A DNA stretch of 64,000 bases from Ardenticatenaceae bacterium (GTDB lineage: Bacteria > Chloroflexota > Anaerolineae > Promineifilales > Promineifilaceae): contig JACKBN010000005.1 in assembly GCA_020634565.1 (NCBI GenBank), forward strand, positions 1 to 64,000, written 5' to 3'. The position numbers and the translations under genes were made by a program. Shown in pieces: positions 1 through 7,691 of the stretch. Every line of letters starts with the position of its first letter. Positions within the stretch are counted from its first letter, which is position 1. The notes beneath the pieces are model-generated. The model ran no database searches and was not told the origin of the DNA. It saw only the letters and a list, made by a program, of their open reading frames with translations.

Positions 1-993
1 TTCATCGTAGGCGCGGGCTAACAAGATTGCGAGTAGTGGCAGCAGCGGTAGCAGGTAGCGGTCCCACACAGGAATCGCGAACAGCCAATGAAAAAGACCG
101 TAACCGAGAATAAAAATGAGCAGCAAGCGGTCAATTTTTTCAACGCGGAGGCGCGGAGGCGCAGAGAAATCGGTTTTGGGTCTGAGCTGGAGCAAGACGA
201 ACCAGAGAACAGTCGGGATGAGCAGAAAAAAAATGAGGGGAGAAATGGCCGTTTGCCATAACTCAACCCACTGCAAAAACCTTGGCCAAAGCTCCCAAGA
301 GTAGCTTATGCGGACGCCGCCAAAGTTGCCAATTTGGTTTTGCCAGAGCAAGAAACGGCCGCTGCGGGCAAATTCCCAGGCGAACAGAGCCACCATTGGC
401 GGCAGCAGTCCGGCCAGCCAGCGGCTCCATTGAGCCAGCCGCCAGCCCAAAATCCAGCCTAATCCAAGCAGCAGCGGTAAAAACAAAATCGCCTGATATT
501 TTGTGAGCAGCGCCAGACCGAAGAGAATGCCTGACCAACCGGGTTTTTGGAAAGATACGGCCGTAAATCCAGCAAGCAGTAGGACGGTCATCAGTGGGTC
601 AGTGAAGGCGGTGGGGCTGAATTGGATAGTAAGGGGGAAGAGGGCAACAAGAGCGGCGGCGAGTACGGCCGTTTCCGACCGACGATACAATTTCCAGACC
701 AAAATGCCAGTCAGCGGCACCAGCAAAAGCGATGCAATCCAGTTGGGCCAGCGGGCGGCAAATTCCACTGGGCCAAACAACGGGTAAAAGAGTGCTTGCA
801 GGTAAAAGAGCAGCGGCGGCTTGTCAACCGGCTGCATCGCCAGCAGCGGATCGCGCCAGATGGCAATTTCGCGGGCCCAAGTAGCAAATAGCGCCTCGTC
901 TGCCTGAAAGCTGTTAGCAAATAAACCGGGGGCGCGAAGAACGGCCGTTAGCCCGGTAATCAGCAGGAGAGGGAACTTGGGGAAACGATTCAT
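1..993 (-). CDS. GT-C membrane glycosyltransferase (PMT/ArnT-like), 3' end cut by window edge
   Basis: The frame is open from an ATG at 993 to base 1, giving 331 residues with the C-terminus missing. The protein is strongly hydrophobic. It carries an acidic pair in the first outside loop (ADEA, residues 31-34) and a QPVDKPP motif near residue 60, both typical of polyprenyl-phosphate-sugar-dependent GT-C transferases (dolichyl-phosphate-mannose/ArnT type). Such enzymes move a sugar from a lipid carrier onto a protein, lipid or glycan at the outer membrane face. The DPM1-like GT2 just downstream on the same strand could make that lipid-linked donor; this pairing is inference. A dispersed repeat lies in frame near the visible 3' end. 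The acceptor cannot be predicted. Confidence 0.8.
   Translation of the reverse strand, partial: MNRFPKFPLLLITGLTAVLRAPGLFANSFQADEALFATWAREIAIWRDPLLAMQPVDKPPLLFYLQALFYPLFGPVEFAARWPNWIASLLLVPLTGILVWKLYRRSETAVLAAALVALFPLTIQFSPTAFTDPLMTVLLLAGFTAVSFQKPGWSGILFGLALLTKYQAILFLPLLLGLGWILGWRLAQWSRWLAGLLPPMVALFAWEFARSGRFLLWQNQIGNFGGVRISYSWELWPRFLQWVELWQTAISPLIFFLLIPTVLWFVLLQLRPKTDFSAPPRLRVEKIDRLLLIFILGYGLFHWLFAIPVWDRYLLPLLPLLAILLARAYDE
135..170. repeat. Dispersed CGCGGAGGCGC-type repeat inside a gene
   Basis: This short stretch repeats CGCGGAGG and CGCAGAG units, like intergenic copies at 34866-34935 and 28962-29050. Here it is read in frame by the glycosyltransferase gene and encodes a basic APPRLRVEK-like loop between membrane segments. 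Confidence 0.55.
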
Positions 994-1004
994 TGCTTCG
1001 CATG

Positions 1005-1087
1005 ACGGTAAACGGTAATCGGTAATCGGTGGTCGGTAATCGGTGAATTGCCTACCGATTACGGTTTACGGATTACCGGTTACCGAT
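1005..1087. repeat. CGGTAATC repeat cluster forming an inverted repeat
   Basis: Tandem CGGTAATCGGT units are followed by their reverse complements (ACCGATTACGG, GGATTACCGG), so the stretch can fold into a long hairpin. It fills the gap between the two glycosyltransferase genes and ends on the stop codon of the second. Related copies lie at 5327-5396 and 30573-30618. Confidence 0.7.
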
Positions 1088-1776
1088 CAGTCCACAAACC
1101 GGTACTTCAACAGGTAGTAAAGCGCCTTCGGCCCCTCGACCCACGGGTTGAGCTTTTTGCCCTCCTCAAACTCACGGCCGTTGTAGGAGATCGGCACTTC
1201 GTAGATGCGATGGCCGCGTTTGAGCACCTTGGAAGTGATTTCTGGCTCAAACTCGAAGCCGCGCGAACGCAGCGGCATGTCGCGAATCACGTCGGCGCGG
1301 AACACTTTGTAGCAGGTTTCCATGTCGGACAAGATGGTGTTGTAAACAATATTGGTGACGAGCGTCAGCAGTTTATTGCCCACCATGTGCCAGAAAAACA
1401 TCGTTTTGGTGGGTCCACCGCGAAAACGAGAGCCGTAAACAACGGCCGCTTTCCCTTCCACAATCGGCTGCACCAACGCCGGATAATCACGCGGGTCGTA
1501 CTCCAAATCGGCATCCTGGATGAGAAAAATATCGCCCGTGGCCTTGTTGAACCCGGTACGCACGGCCGCGCCTTTGCCCTGGTTTTTTTCATGCATGTAC
1601 ACCCTGATGACATCATCCAGCGCTTCAATCGCCGGATACAACTCGCGCGTGCCGTCGGTAGACCCGTCATCAACCAAAACAATCTCGTCGGCCATTTCCA
1701 CCGCCAACACAGCCTTTACCGACGCTTCTAAAGTTTCCCGTTCGTTGTAAACGGGCATAATCACAGATAATTTCAC
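1087..1776 (-). CDS. Family 2 glycosyltransferase (polyprenyl-phosphate sugar synthase-like)
   Basis: The product is 229 aa from a GTG start. The start is chosen because an AAGGAAGAG ribosome-binding site lies just upstream and because the GT-A fold begins at once with KLSVIMPVYNE; the frame is open further upstream, but that part overlaps the divergent gene's promoter. Nucleotide-binding residues VDDGSTDG (35-42) and the metal-binding DAD (88-90) are present. Length and motifs match DPM1-like enzymes, which transfer a sugar from NDP-sugar to a polyprenyl phosphate at the inner membrane face. No membrane segment is evident. It lies just upstream of the GT-C gene on the same strand, so the pair may act in sequence. 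Confidence 0.85.
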   Translation of the reverse strand: MKLSVIMPVYNERETLEASVKAVLAVEMADEIVLVDDGSTDGTRELYPAIEALDDVIRVYMHEKNQGKGAAVRTGFNKATGDIFLIQDADLEYDPRDYPALVQPIVEGKAAVVYGSRFRGGPTKTMFFWHMVGNKLLTLVTNIVYNTILSDMETCYKVFRADVIRDMPLRSRGFEFEPEITSKVLKRGHRIYEVPISYNGREFEEGKKLNPWVEGPKALYYLLKYRFVD

Positions 1777-1884
1777 GGAACTCTTCCTTAAGTTGATATT
1801 GCCAGACTTCAAGGCGAGGCAATTGTATAACAACCTGCCCGCAGATGCCCATGCGACTCGTCTACCCATTGCCCACGCATCCGC

Positions 1885-1890
1885 TATAAT
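1885..1890 (+). promoter_or_regulatory. -10 box of a probably leaderless transcript
   Basis: A perfect TATAAT ends 7 bases before the ATG of the HAD gene, so transcription would begin at or next to the start codon. No ribosome-binding site is visible between them. No good -35 box is seen. Confidence 0.5.
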
Positions 1891-1897
1891 CGAGCCT

Positions 1898-2704
1898 ATG
1901 AACCAGATTAAGAACCTTATTTTAGACATGGACGGCGTGCTGTGGCGGGGCGATGTGCCCATGCCCGGCCTGGCCGAATTTTTCGAGACGCTGCAAAAGA
2001 AGGACATTGGCGTGGTGATGGCCACCAACAATGCTTCCAAAACGCCGCAGCAGTATGTGGCCAAGCTGGCCAAATTTGGTGTCACCGTGAGCGAAGAGCA
2101 GATTTTCACCTCGGCAGAAGCGACGGGAGATTACTTGCAGCGGACCTACGACCCAGGCGTAAAGGCATTTGTGGTGGGGGATGTGGGGCTGGTAACGGCC
2201 GTTCAATCCCGCGGCTTCCAGTTATTGAGTGTGGAAGAGGTGATGGGGGGAGAAACGGCCGTGTTCGTCGTGGCTGGCTTTAACCCCAATGCTGTCTACG
2301 CACAAATGGCTGCTGGTGCCCTGCTCATCCACAAAGGGGCCGATTTTGTCGGCACCAACCCGGACCTCACCTTCCCCAGCGAGTACGGCCCTCTGCCCGG
2401 TGCAGGCTCCTTCCTCGCCTTTTTGCAGGCAGGCACCGGTGTGGAACCAACCGTCATCGGCAAGCCCGGCCCGCTCATCTTCCAAATGGCGATGGCCAAG
2501 CTGGGCGGCACGCCACAAAACACCGCCATGGTCGGCGACCGCCTGGAAACGGACATCGCGGGCGGCAAGGCGGCGGGTATCCAAACCATCCTCGTCCTTT
2601 CTGGCATAAGCCAGCGCGACGACGTGGCCAAAGCCAACGGCCTCCAACCCGACTTCATTTTTGAAGATATTCGGGAGATTGCTACCCAAATTGCCAATGG
2701 ATGA
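1898..2704 (+). CDS. HAD-superfamily IIA hydrolase (NagD-like phosphatase)
   Basis: The product is 268 aa. Motif I is DMDGVLWRG (nucleophile D10, acid D12), followed by the VMATNNASK motif II region and the late motif GDRLETDIAGG. This order and the cap between motifs II and III fit the NagD/PGP subfamily, which hydrolyses small phosphate esters such as sugar phosphates, p-nitrophenyl phosphate or phosphoglycolate in the cytosol. The ATG at 1898 is preferred to upstream in-frame codons because it opens directly on the conserved strand and sits behind a -10 box. The stop overlaps the start of the next gene by 8 bases. The substrate cannot be told. Confidence 0.85.
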   Translation: MNQIKNLILDMDGVLWRGDVPMPGLAEFFETLQKKDIGVVMATNNASKTPQQYVAKLAKFGVTVSEEQIFTSAEATGDYLQRTYDPGVKAFVVGDVGLVTAVQSRGFQLLSVEEVMGGETAVFVVAGFNPNAVYAQMAAGALLIHKGADFVGTNPDLTFPSEYGPLPGAGSFLAFLQAGTGVEPTVIGKPGPLIFQMAMAKLGGTPQNTAMVGDRLETDIAGGKAAGIQTILVLSGISQRDDVAKANGLQPDFIFEDIREIATQIANG

Positions 2705-3662
2705 ACCCATCGTTTTTCGCGCCAGGAAAAAATATCGCGTTCAACGTTTGGTAATGTTGATATTAGGCATAACCCTACTTGGTTTTATCGGATTATTAAG
2801 TCTGGTCCAAGAAGGTAACAGGCTTGCACACATCATCTTATATCTAGTTTTTGGCGTTCTTCCAATCGTTTTAGGCTTTCGCTCTAACTGGAAATCACCC
2901 AAAAAACTGAATTTTGTATTACACGGCGACAGCATAGGTGGCTCAATAGGTAAACAGACTTTTCAGCTTCCTTTTTCTAAAATTTTGCATATTGAGAACC
3001 TTGGACACGCCCTGCGAATAGATGCTACAGATAGTCAGCATCTGCTGGAAAAACGCCATTTTGATTTGGAACAAATTCAAGTCGAACTAAAAAAACGCCT
3101 CCATCCAGATGTTTTCGTAGATGGAGGTTGGGTCAACTTACCTGCATACCAACCGATAAAAGAGCAAAAAGAGGCTGTGTTTGTGAAAGTCTCTGCATAT
3201 TTGCCATTACGTGTTAAACAGGAATTACCTCTCTTCCTCAAAGTGATGGGGGTAATAGGTATTATTTTCTTCTCAATAGCAACTTTCTTCTCATGGCAAC
3301 AACTCGGTTATGGCTCTTTGTTTTTTCTATTTTTTGCTGTGCTTTGTGTAATTGGTTTGCTCCAAAAAGGTGTCTGGGAAATTGATAGCGACCAAATCTC
3401 ATATGAAACTCGATTCAAAAAATACCGAATTCTTTGGGAAGATGTGAACCGAGTCGAACATGATAATCAGCTCGCCTTCGCTTTCATTGGACGAAATCAG
3501 TGTCTAAAGATACCGTGGAGTCATGAATTCAGGTGGGAACCTAAGCAAAAAGAATTGTTCTATTTTTTTCTAGACTACATGATAGAACGAAAGAATATTG
3601 AACGGCGTCGGTCACAGTGGGCATCCGTTCGCCTTAATAAGAATACGAGGGTGGTGACATGA
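2697..3662 (+). CDS. Unknown four-helix membrane protein in an AT-rich patch
   Basis: The product is 321 aa, starting at an ATG that overlaps the HAD stop by 8 bases. Two hydrophobic helices lie near residues 18-60 and two more near 175-225. Each pair is followed by a soluble stretch containing a 'W-D-V' strand (ILWEDVNRVEH), reminiscent of bacterial PH-like domains. I do not recognise the family. The gene is much richer in A and T than its neighbours and contains no ACGGCCGT site, which suggests recent acquisition or weak codon adaptation. The overlap implies cotranscription with the HAD gene. Confidence 0.6.
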   Translation: MDEPIVFRARKKYRVQRLVMLILGITLLGFIGLLSLVQEGNRLAHIILYLVFGVLPIVLGFRSNWKSPKKLNFVLHGDSIGGSIGKQTFQLPFSKILHIENLGHALRIDATDSQHLLEKRHFDLEQIQVELKKRLHPDVFVDGGWVNLPAYQPIKEQKEAVFVKVSAYLPLRVKQELPLFLKVMGVIGIIFFSIATFFSWQQLGYGSLFFLFFAVLCVIGLLQKGVWEIDSDQISYETRFKKYRILWEDVNRVEHDNQLAFAFIGRNQCLKIPWSHEFRWEPKQKELFYFFLDYMIERKNIERRRSQWASVRLNKNTRVVT

Positions 3663-3723
3663 TGGGAACGGCCGTATTCCACCACAAAAGTCGTGTATAA
3701 TTTGGTGTAAAGGAGTGTGAATT

Positions 3724-3951
3724 ATGCTTCAAGCAATCGAAGGCATTATTGACGAAAACGGCAAGCTGCGCATTCTAGAAAAAGTCACGCTGCCCAAATC
3801 CCGCCGGGTTATCATCACCATCCTGGATGAAGAACCAGCAGATAATGCAGTAAATCTGGCTCTGTTAAGTGAGTCGGCTCTCGCCCGCGACTGGAACCAG
3901 CCAGAGGAGGATGAGGCATGGTCACACTTAGCCCAGCTTCCATCGTTATAA
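3724..3951 (+). CDS. Antitoxin-like protein of a type II toxin-antitoxin pair
   Basis: The product is 75 aa with an AAGGAG site before the ATG and a TATAAT at 3696-3701 upstream. The N-terminus (QAIEGIIDENGKLRILEKV) is a short beta-strand module like those of DUF104/AbrB-type antitoxins, followed by an acidic tail that would wrap the toxin. It overlaps the next gene, a MazF/PemK-like toxin, by 34 bases. That arrangement is the main support for the call, as the protein alone is short and divergent. Confidence 0.65.
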   Translation: MLQAIEGIIDENGKLRILEKVTLPKSRRVIITILDEEPADNAVNLALLSESALARDWNQPEEDEAWSHLAQLPSL

Positions 3952-4265
3952 TTCCATTTCCATTCTCAGACCTTTCCGGTTCAAAACTGCGCCCAGCTCT
4001 TGTTTTAGCCGCAACCGACCACGATGATTGGTTACTTTGCCAGCTCACCAGCAAAGCATACACTGACCCCTCAGCCGTTCAACTCACCGACTCTGAATTA
4101 AGTGAAGGGTCACTTCACAAAACAAGTTTTGCCCGCCCAATGAAGTTGTTCACCGCAAACGCAGATTTAATTGTGAAGCGGGTTGCCATCCTAAATCCTG
4201 AAACTTTTCGCACGATTCTGACGACAACCATTGAAACATTACAGAAAAATTTACCCCCTGCCTGA
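3918..4265 (+). CDS. MazF/PemK-family toxin (endoribonuclease)
   Basis: The product is 115 aa. It shows the SH3-like PemK barrel start (IVIIPFPFSDLSGSKLRPALVLA) with the conserved RPALV segment and the later TSFARP strand (here KTSFARPMKL). MazF-type toxins cut single-stranded RNA at short sequence motifs and are held inactive by the partner antitoxin encoded just upstream in an overlapping frame. The gene is intact and of normal length. It sits in the same low-GC patch as the upstream membrane gene, consistent with mobility of such modules. Confidence 0.8.
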   Translation: MVTLSPASIVIIPFPFSDLSGSKLRPALVLAATDHDDWLLCQLTSKAYTDPSAVQLTDSELSEGSLHKTSFARPMKLFTANADLIVKRVAILNPETFRTILTTTIETLQKNLPPA

Positions 4266-4276
4266 TACATAATTTT

Positions 4277-5329
4277 ATGCCCTCACAACGCTTAAACATA
4301 TTTGAATTAACTTTTGAAGAATTAATCAGCTTCTTGAACGAATTGGGCGAGCCGAAGTTTCGGGCGCAGCAGGTTTGGGAATGGCTGTACAAGAAGTACG
4401 TCACCGAATTTGCCGAGATGCGTAATTTGCCGAGGCACCTGATTGAGAAATTGGAAGCCAACGCCGTCATCCATAGCGCCACCATTGCCAGTGAGCAGCA
4501 TTCCAGCGACGGCCGTACCAAAAAAGTGCTCTTTCAACTACCAGACGACCAATACATCGAGACGGTGCTCATGCGCTACGACAAGCGGCGCACGCTTTGC
4601 ATCAGCACGCAGGCGGGCTGCGCTATGGGCTGCGTCTTTTGCGCCACTGGGCAGATGGGCTTCTTCCGCAACCTTACTGTTAGCGAAATCGTGGCGCAGG
4701 TGCTTTGTTTTGCTCATGAACTGGCCCAAACTGACGAGCACGTCACCAACATTGTGATGATGGGCATGGGCGAACCGCTGCACAATTACAACAACACCCT
4801 CGCCGCCATCGACCGCCTGACAGATGAAACCGGCTTCAACTTGGGCGCGCGCAAAATCACCATTTCCACCGTGGGGCTGGTCCCCGCCATCCGCCGCTAT
4901 GCCGATGAGCAGCGCCAAACGCCGCTAGCCATCTCCTTACACGCCGCTACCGATGAAGAGCGCGACAAGCTGATCCCCATCAACAACCGCTGGCCCATTG
5001 CCGAACTGATGGACACCTGCCGCTACTACATTGAAAAAACGGGGCGGCGGCTGACGTTTGAGTGGGCGCTCATCTCTGGCGAAAATGACACGATTGAGCA
5101 GGCGCGGGCGCTGGGCAATTTACTGCATGGCATGTTATGCCACGTCAACCTGATTCCGCTCAATCCCACGGCCGGTTTCAGCGGTGGCCCATCCTCCAAA
5201 GAGCGCGTCGAAGCGTTCCAGGCTGAATTAAGCCATTACGGCGTTAGCAGCACCGTACGCGTGCGGCGCGGCATTGATATTCAGGCGGGGTGTGGCCAAT
5301 TGCGAGACCGGGTGGTCAGTGGCCAGTAA
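4277..5329 (+). CDS. rlmN: 23S rRNA (adenine-2503-C2)-methyltransferase RlmN
   Basis: The product is 350 aa. The radical-SAM cluster motif C115-x3-C119-x2-C122 binds the 4Fe-4S centre. The two catalytic cysteines known from E. coli RlmN are present as C108 (TLCIS) and C339 (QAGCGQ). The enzyme methylates C2 of A2503 in 23S rRNA and A37 of some tRNAs. The N-terminal helical RNA-binding domain (residues 1-90) is complete. It lies 11 bases after the toxin gene. The CGGTAATC repeat starts at its stop codon. Confidence 0.95.
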   Translation: MPSQRLNIFELTFEELISFLNELGEPKFRAQQVWEWLYKKYVTEFAEMRNLPRHLIEKLEANAVIHSATIASEQHSSDGRTKKVLFQLPDDQYIETVLMRYDKRRTLCISTQAGCAMGCVFCATGQMGFFRNLTVSEIVAQVLCFAHELAQTDEHVTNIVMMGMGEPLHNYNNTLAAIDRLTDETGFNLGARKITISTVGLVPAIRRYADEQRQTPLAISLHAATDEERDKLIPINNRWPIAELMDTCRYYIEKTGRRLTFEWALISGENDTIEQARALGNLLHGMLCHVNLIPLNPTAGFSGGPSSKERVEAFQAELSHYGVSSTVRVRRGIDIQAGCGQLRDRVVSGQ

Positions 5330-5396
5330 TCCGTAATCGGTGAACGGTGGTCGGTAATCGGTTAACCGAATACGGATAACGGATTACCGATTACGG
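5327..5396. repeat. CGGTAATC repeat cluster, second copy
   Basis: CCGTAATCGGT and CGGTAATCGGT units are followed by GGATTACCGATTACGG, giving a hairpin between the convergent genes rlmN and the LysM-M23 peptidase. It resembles the cluster at 1005-1087. It might serve as a transcription end, but there is no U-run. Confidence 0.65.
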
Positions 5397-5399
5397 GCC

Positions 5400-6464
5400 T
5401 CAACAGCCGATGTACCAGCAGGGATTATCTCGGTTGTTGTTGATGCGAATCTCAAAATGAATATGCGGGCCGGAGGAGTTACCCGTGTTGCCCGTTCCCC
5501 CAATGACATTCCCTTGATAAACGATTTGCCCAGGCACCACGTTAAAGCTGCTTAGATGCCCATAGAATGTCTCGTAACCATTGCCATGGTTGACCACGAT
5601 GAGATTGCCGTAGCCGTACACATTCCAGCCTGCAAAAGTGACGGTGCCGGTGTCTGAGGCGTAAACTGGGGAACCTTCAGGCAAGGCAATGTCGATGCCG
5701 GGATGCCCGTACCAGAAGTATTGGGTGAAGTTACGGGAATTCACCGGATAGATAAAAGTGCCGGTACCGACGATAATCGGGCGCACGCTGCCACCTTCAG
5801 AAGAGGTACCGCCAACAGAAGAGAGATCGGGCGGGGTCCAGACAAACAGCTCACGCACAGCTCCAGGTACCAAAATTTGGGTTTCGGGCTGGAGGCGGTA
5901 GGGGAATTCAAGATTGTTTGGCTCGTAGGCGATAATGTCTTCGACGGGAATGCCGTATTGCAGCGACACGCTTTCCAGCGTGTCGCCGGGCTGTACGTCG
6001 TGCAAAACGCCGTCGATGGGCAAGATGATCAGCTCAGTGCCTACTTGCAGCAGGCTGGATTCTTCGCTAAGGCGGGGGTTACCGCCTAAGATAGTCTCTG
6101 CCTCGATGCCGTACTGGTCAGCAATGCCGTTGGGTGTTTCGCCGCGCACGACGGTGTGAGTGATAAATTCGTGCTGTGGCAATTCACCTTCGAAGGTAAG
6201 GGGATTGGGTGCAGGCGCCAAGCTGTTATCATCGAGCACAGGCAAGTCACCAGCGCCAAACTGAAGCGGGTCTGCGGTTGCGTCTGGTTCTGTGGTGGCA
6301 AGAAGCTCAGATACGGCCGTATCCTCACCCACTGGTTCACCTTCGGCCACCGCCACAATAGTCGGGCGCAAACCAAAGCGCCAAATCAGCAAAATAAGTA
6401 AAGCGATGCCCACAATGACCAAATGTCCTTGCCAACGTCGCCAGATCGATCCAAGTTCGTTCAT
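5400..6464 (-). CDS. LysM-M23 cell-wall metallopeptidase (copy 1)
   Basis: The product is 354 aa. There is one N-terminal membrane helix (about 15-35), a proline-rich spacer, two LysM modules (about 105-150 and 155-200) that bind glycan chains, and a C-terminal M23 peptidase. Zinc ligands are visible as HPGID near residue 255 and HIHFE near 332. M23 enzymes of this type cut peptidoglycan cross-links outside the membrane, or act as non-catalytic activators when ligands are lost; here all four ligands are present. It is a close paralogue of the adjacent upstream gene, 47 bases away, so the pair is a tandem duplication. Confidence 0.88.
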   Translation of the reverse strand: MNELGSIWRRWQGHLVIVGIALLILLIWRFGLRPTIVAVAEGEPVGEDTAVSELLATTEPDATADPLQFGAGDLPVLDDNSLAPAPNPLTFEGELPQHEFITHTVVRGETPNGIADQYGIEAETILGGNPRLSEESSLLQVGTELIILPIDGVLHDVQPGDTLESVSLQYGIPVEDIIAYEPNNLEFPYRLQPETQILVPGAVRELFVWTPPDLSSVGGTSSEGGSVRPIIVGTGTFIYPVNSRNFTQYFWYGHPGIDIALPEGSPVYASDTGTVTFAGWNVYGYGNLIVVNHGNGYETFYGHLSSFNVVPGQIVYQGNVIGGTGNTGNSSGPHIHFEIRINNNRDNPCWYIGC

Positions 6465-6511
6465 AACAATACCTATTTACAGGGTCGCCATTTGACCCGA
6501 TTCGTTAAAGA

Positions 6512-7588
6512 TCAGGAGCAGTCCTGGTATCCGCCGCCCAGACGGCTGAGGGGATTTGAGCGGAAATCATTGTCGCGGATTTCAAAGTGGATGTGCGGCC
6601 CACTGGAGCGCCCAGTGTTACCAGTGAAACCAATCAGCTCCCCTTGCGTGACGGTTTGGCCTGGGAAAACGCCAATGCTGCTGAGGTGCGCATAGAAAGT
6701 CTCGAACCCATTGCCGTGATTGATGACAATCAGATTGCCGTAATCGTAATAAGTACCTGAGGCAAAGCTGGCGTAGGTCACAGTTCCGGTATCCGACGCG
6801 TAAACAGGGGAGCCTTCACCGGCAGAAATGTCAATCGCCGGGTGGAAACCATTGTAGAATTGGGTCAGGCAACGGCCGTTTATCGGCCAGATGTAGGTTC
6901 CTGTGCCAAACACCTTCCACTGCGGCTGCCCCGCAGCGTTTGTCGCCACCGACTTTGGCGCGGTGAAGAAAAATTGCCCGATTGACGCGCCGGGAATCAA
7001 CAAGTCAGACTCTGGCACCAGCCGATAAAAAGGAAATTCCAGATTATTCGGCTCATAGGCAATAATGTCGGAAGCAGACACACGGTACAGTTCGGCAATG
7101 CTCTCCAGCGTTTCCCCGGCGCGCACTTCATGCAGCACCCCGTCCACGGGCAAAATGATAAGCTGTGCCCCCACCTGAAGCTGGTTAGATTCCTGACTTA
7201 GCCAACTATTGCCCCCCAGCAAAGTATCGGCTGAGATGCCATATTTATCGGCAATAATGTTCGGTGTTTCCCCTTCAGCCACTTCATGCATCTGAAAATT
7301 ATGGGCGGGCAGCTTGGTGTGGTACGTCCGGGGATTGGGCAGCGGGGCCAAACTATTGTCATTAATGACGGGAAGTACGCCTTGGGGAACTTGTGTAGGA
7401 GGAACGGCCGTTGCTTCAGTTTGTACTTCAGCTACAGGGGGTTGGGTAGAAACGGCCGTAGACACAACCAATTCCGTTTCCGTCGCATCATGCCACTGGA
7501 ATTGCCCCAGGGCAATCAAAATCAATGCTCCGCCCGCTAATATGAGATGCCCGCTTAAGCGGTGCCAAAAACGCTGCTCATTGCTCAT
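6512..7588 (-). CDS. LysM-M23 cell-wall metallopeptidase (copy 2)
   Basis: The product is 358 aa with the same plan as its downstream neighbour: an N-terminal membrane helix (about 13-30), a proline-rich linker, two LysM modules sharing almost word-for-word segments (NIIADKYGIS, IIAYEPNNLEFP), and an M23 domain with HPAID and HIHFE zinc ligands. Copy 2 has a longer, cysteine-containing end of the peptidase (GRCLTQFY). The two genes form a minus-strand pair. The duplication may have split substrate range or growth-phase expression; that is inference. Confidence 0.88.
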   Translation of the reverse strand: MSNEQRFWHRLSGHLILAGGALILIALGQFQWHDATETELVVSTAVSTQPPVAEVQTEATAVPPTQVPQGVLPVINDNSLAPLPNPRTYHTKLPAHNFQMHEVAEGETPNIIADKYGISADTLLGGNSWLSQESNQLQVGAQLIILPVDGVLHEVRAGETLESIAELYRVSASDIIAYEPNNLEFPFYRLVPESDLLIPGASIGQFFFTAPKSVATNAAGQPQWKVFGTGTYIWPINGRCLTQFYNGFHPAIDISAGEGSPVYASDTGTVTYASFASGTYYDYGNLIVINHGNGFETFYAHLSSIGVFPGQTVTQGELIGFTGNTGRSSGPHIHFEIRDNDFRSNPLSRLGGGYQDCS

Positions 7589-7628
7589 AACTCAAGGTCA
7601 GGATGCTATCATAAAGTCCCCAGACAGC

Positions 7629-7657
7629 AAAAACGGGCCTGCTGCCAGACCCGTTTT
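7629..7657 (-). terminator. Intrinsic terminator after rho
   Basis: Read on the minus strand, AAACGGGTCTGG pairs with a GGCCCGTTT arm and is followed by a T-run. It lies 35 bases past the rho stop and insulates the LysM-M23 pair. Confidence 0.8.
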
Positions 7658-7691
7658 CTTAAAGTTCGTTCAGTTTCTAAAGATGCACAGA

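Noticed and set aside
1793..1897. Upstream extension of the HAD gene
   Set aside because: It would cover the -10 box and the divergent glycosyltransferase start, and the family begins at the ATG at 1898.
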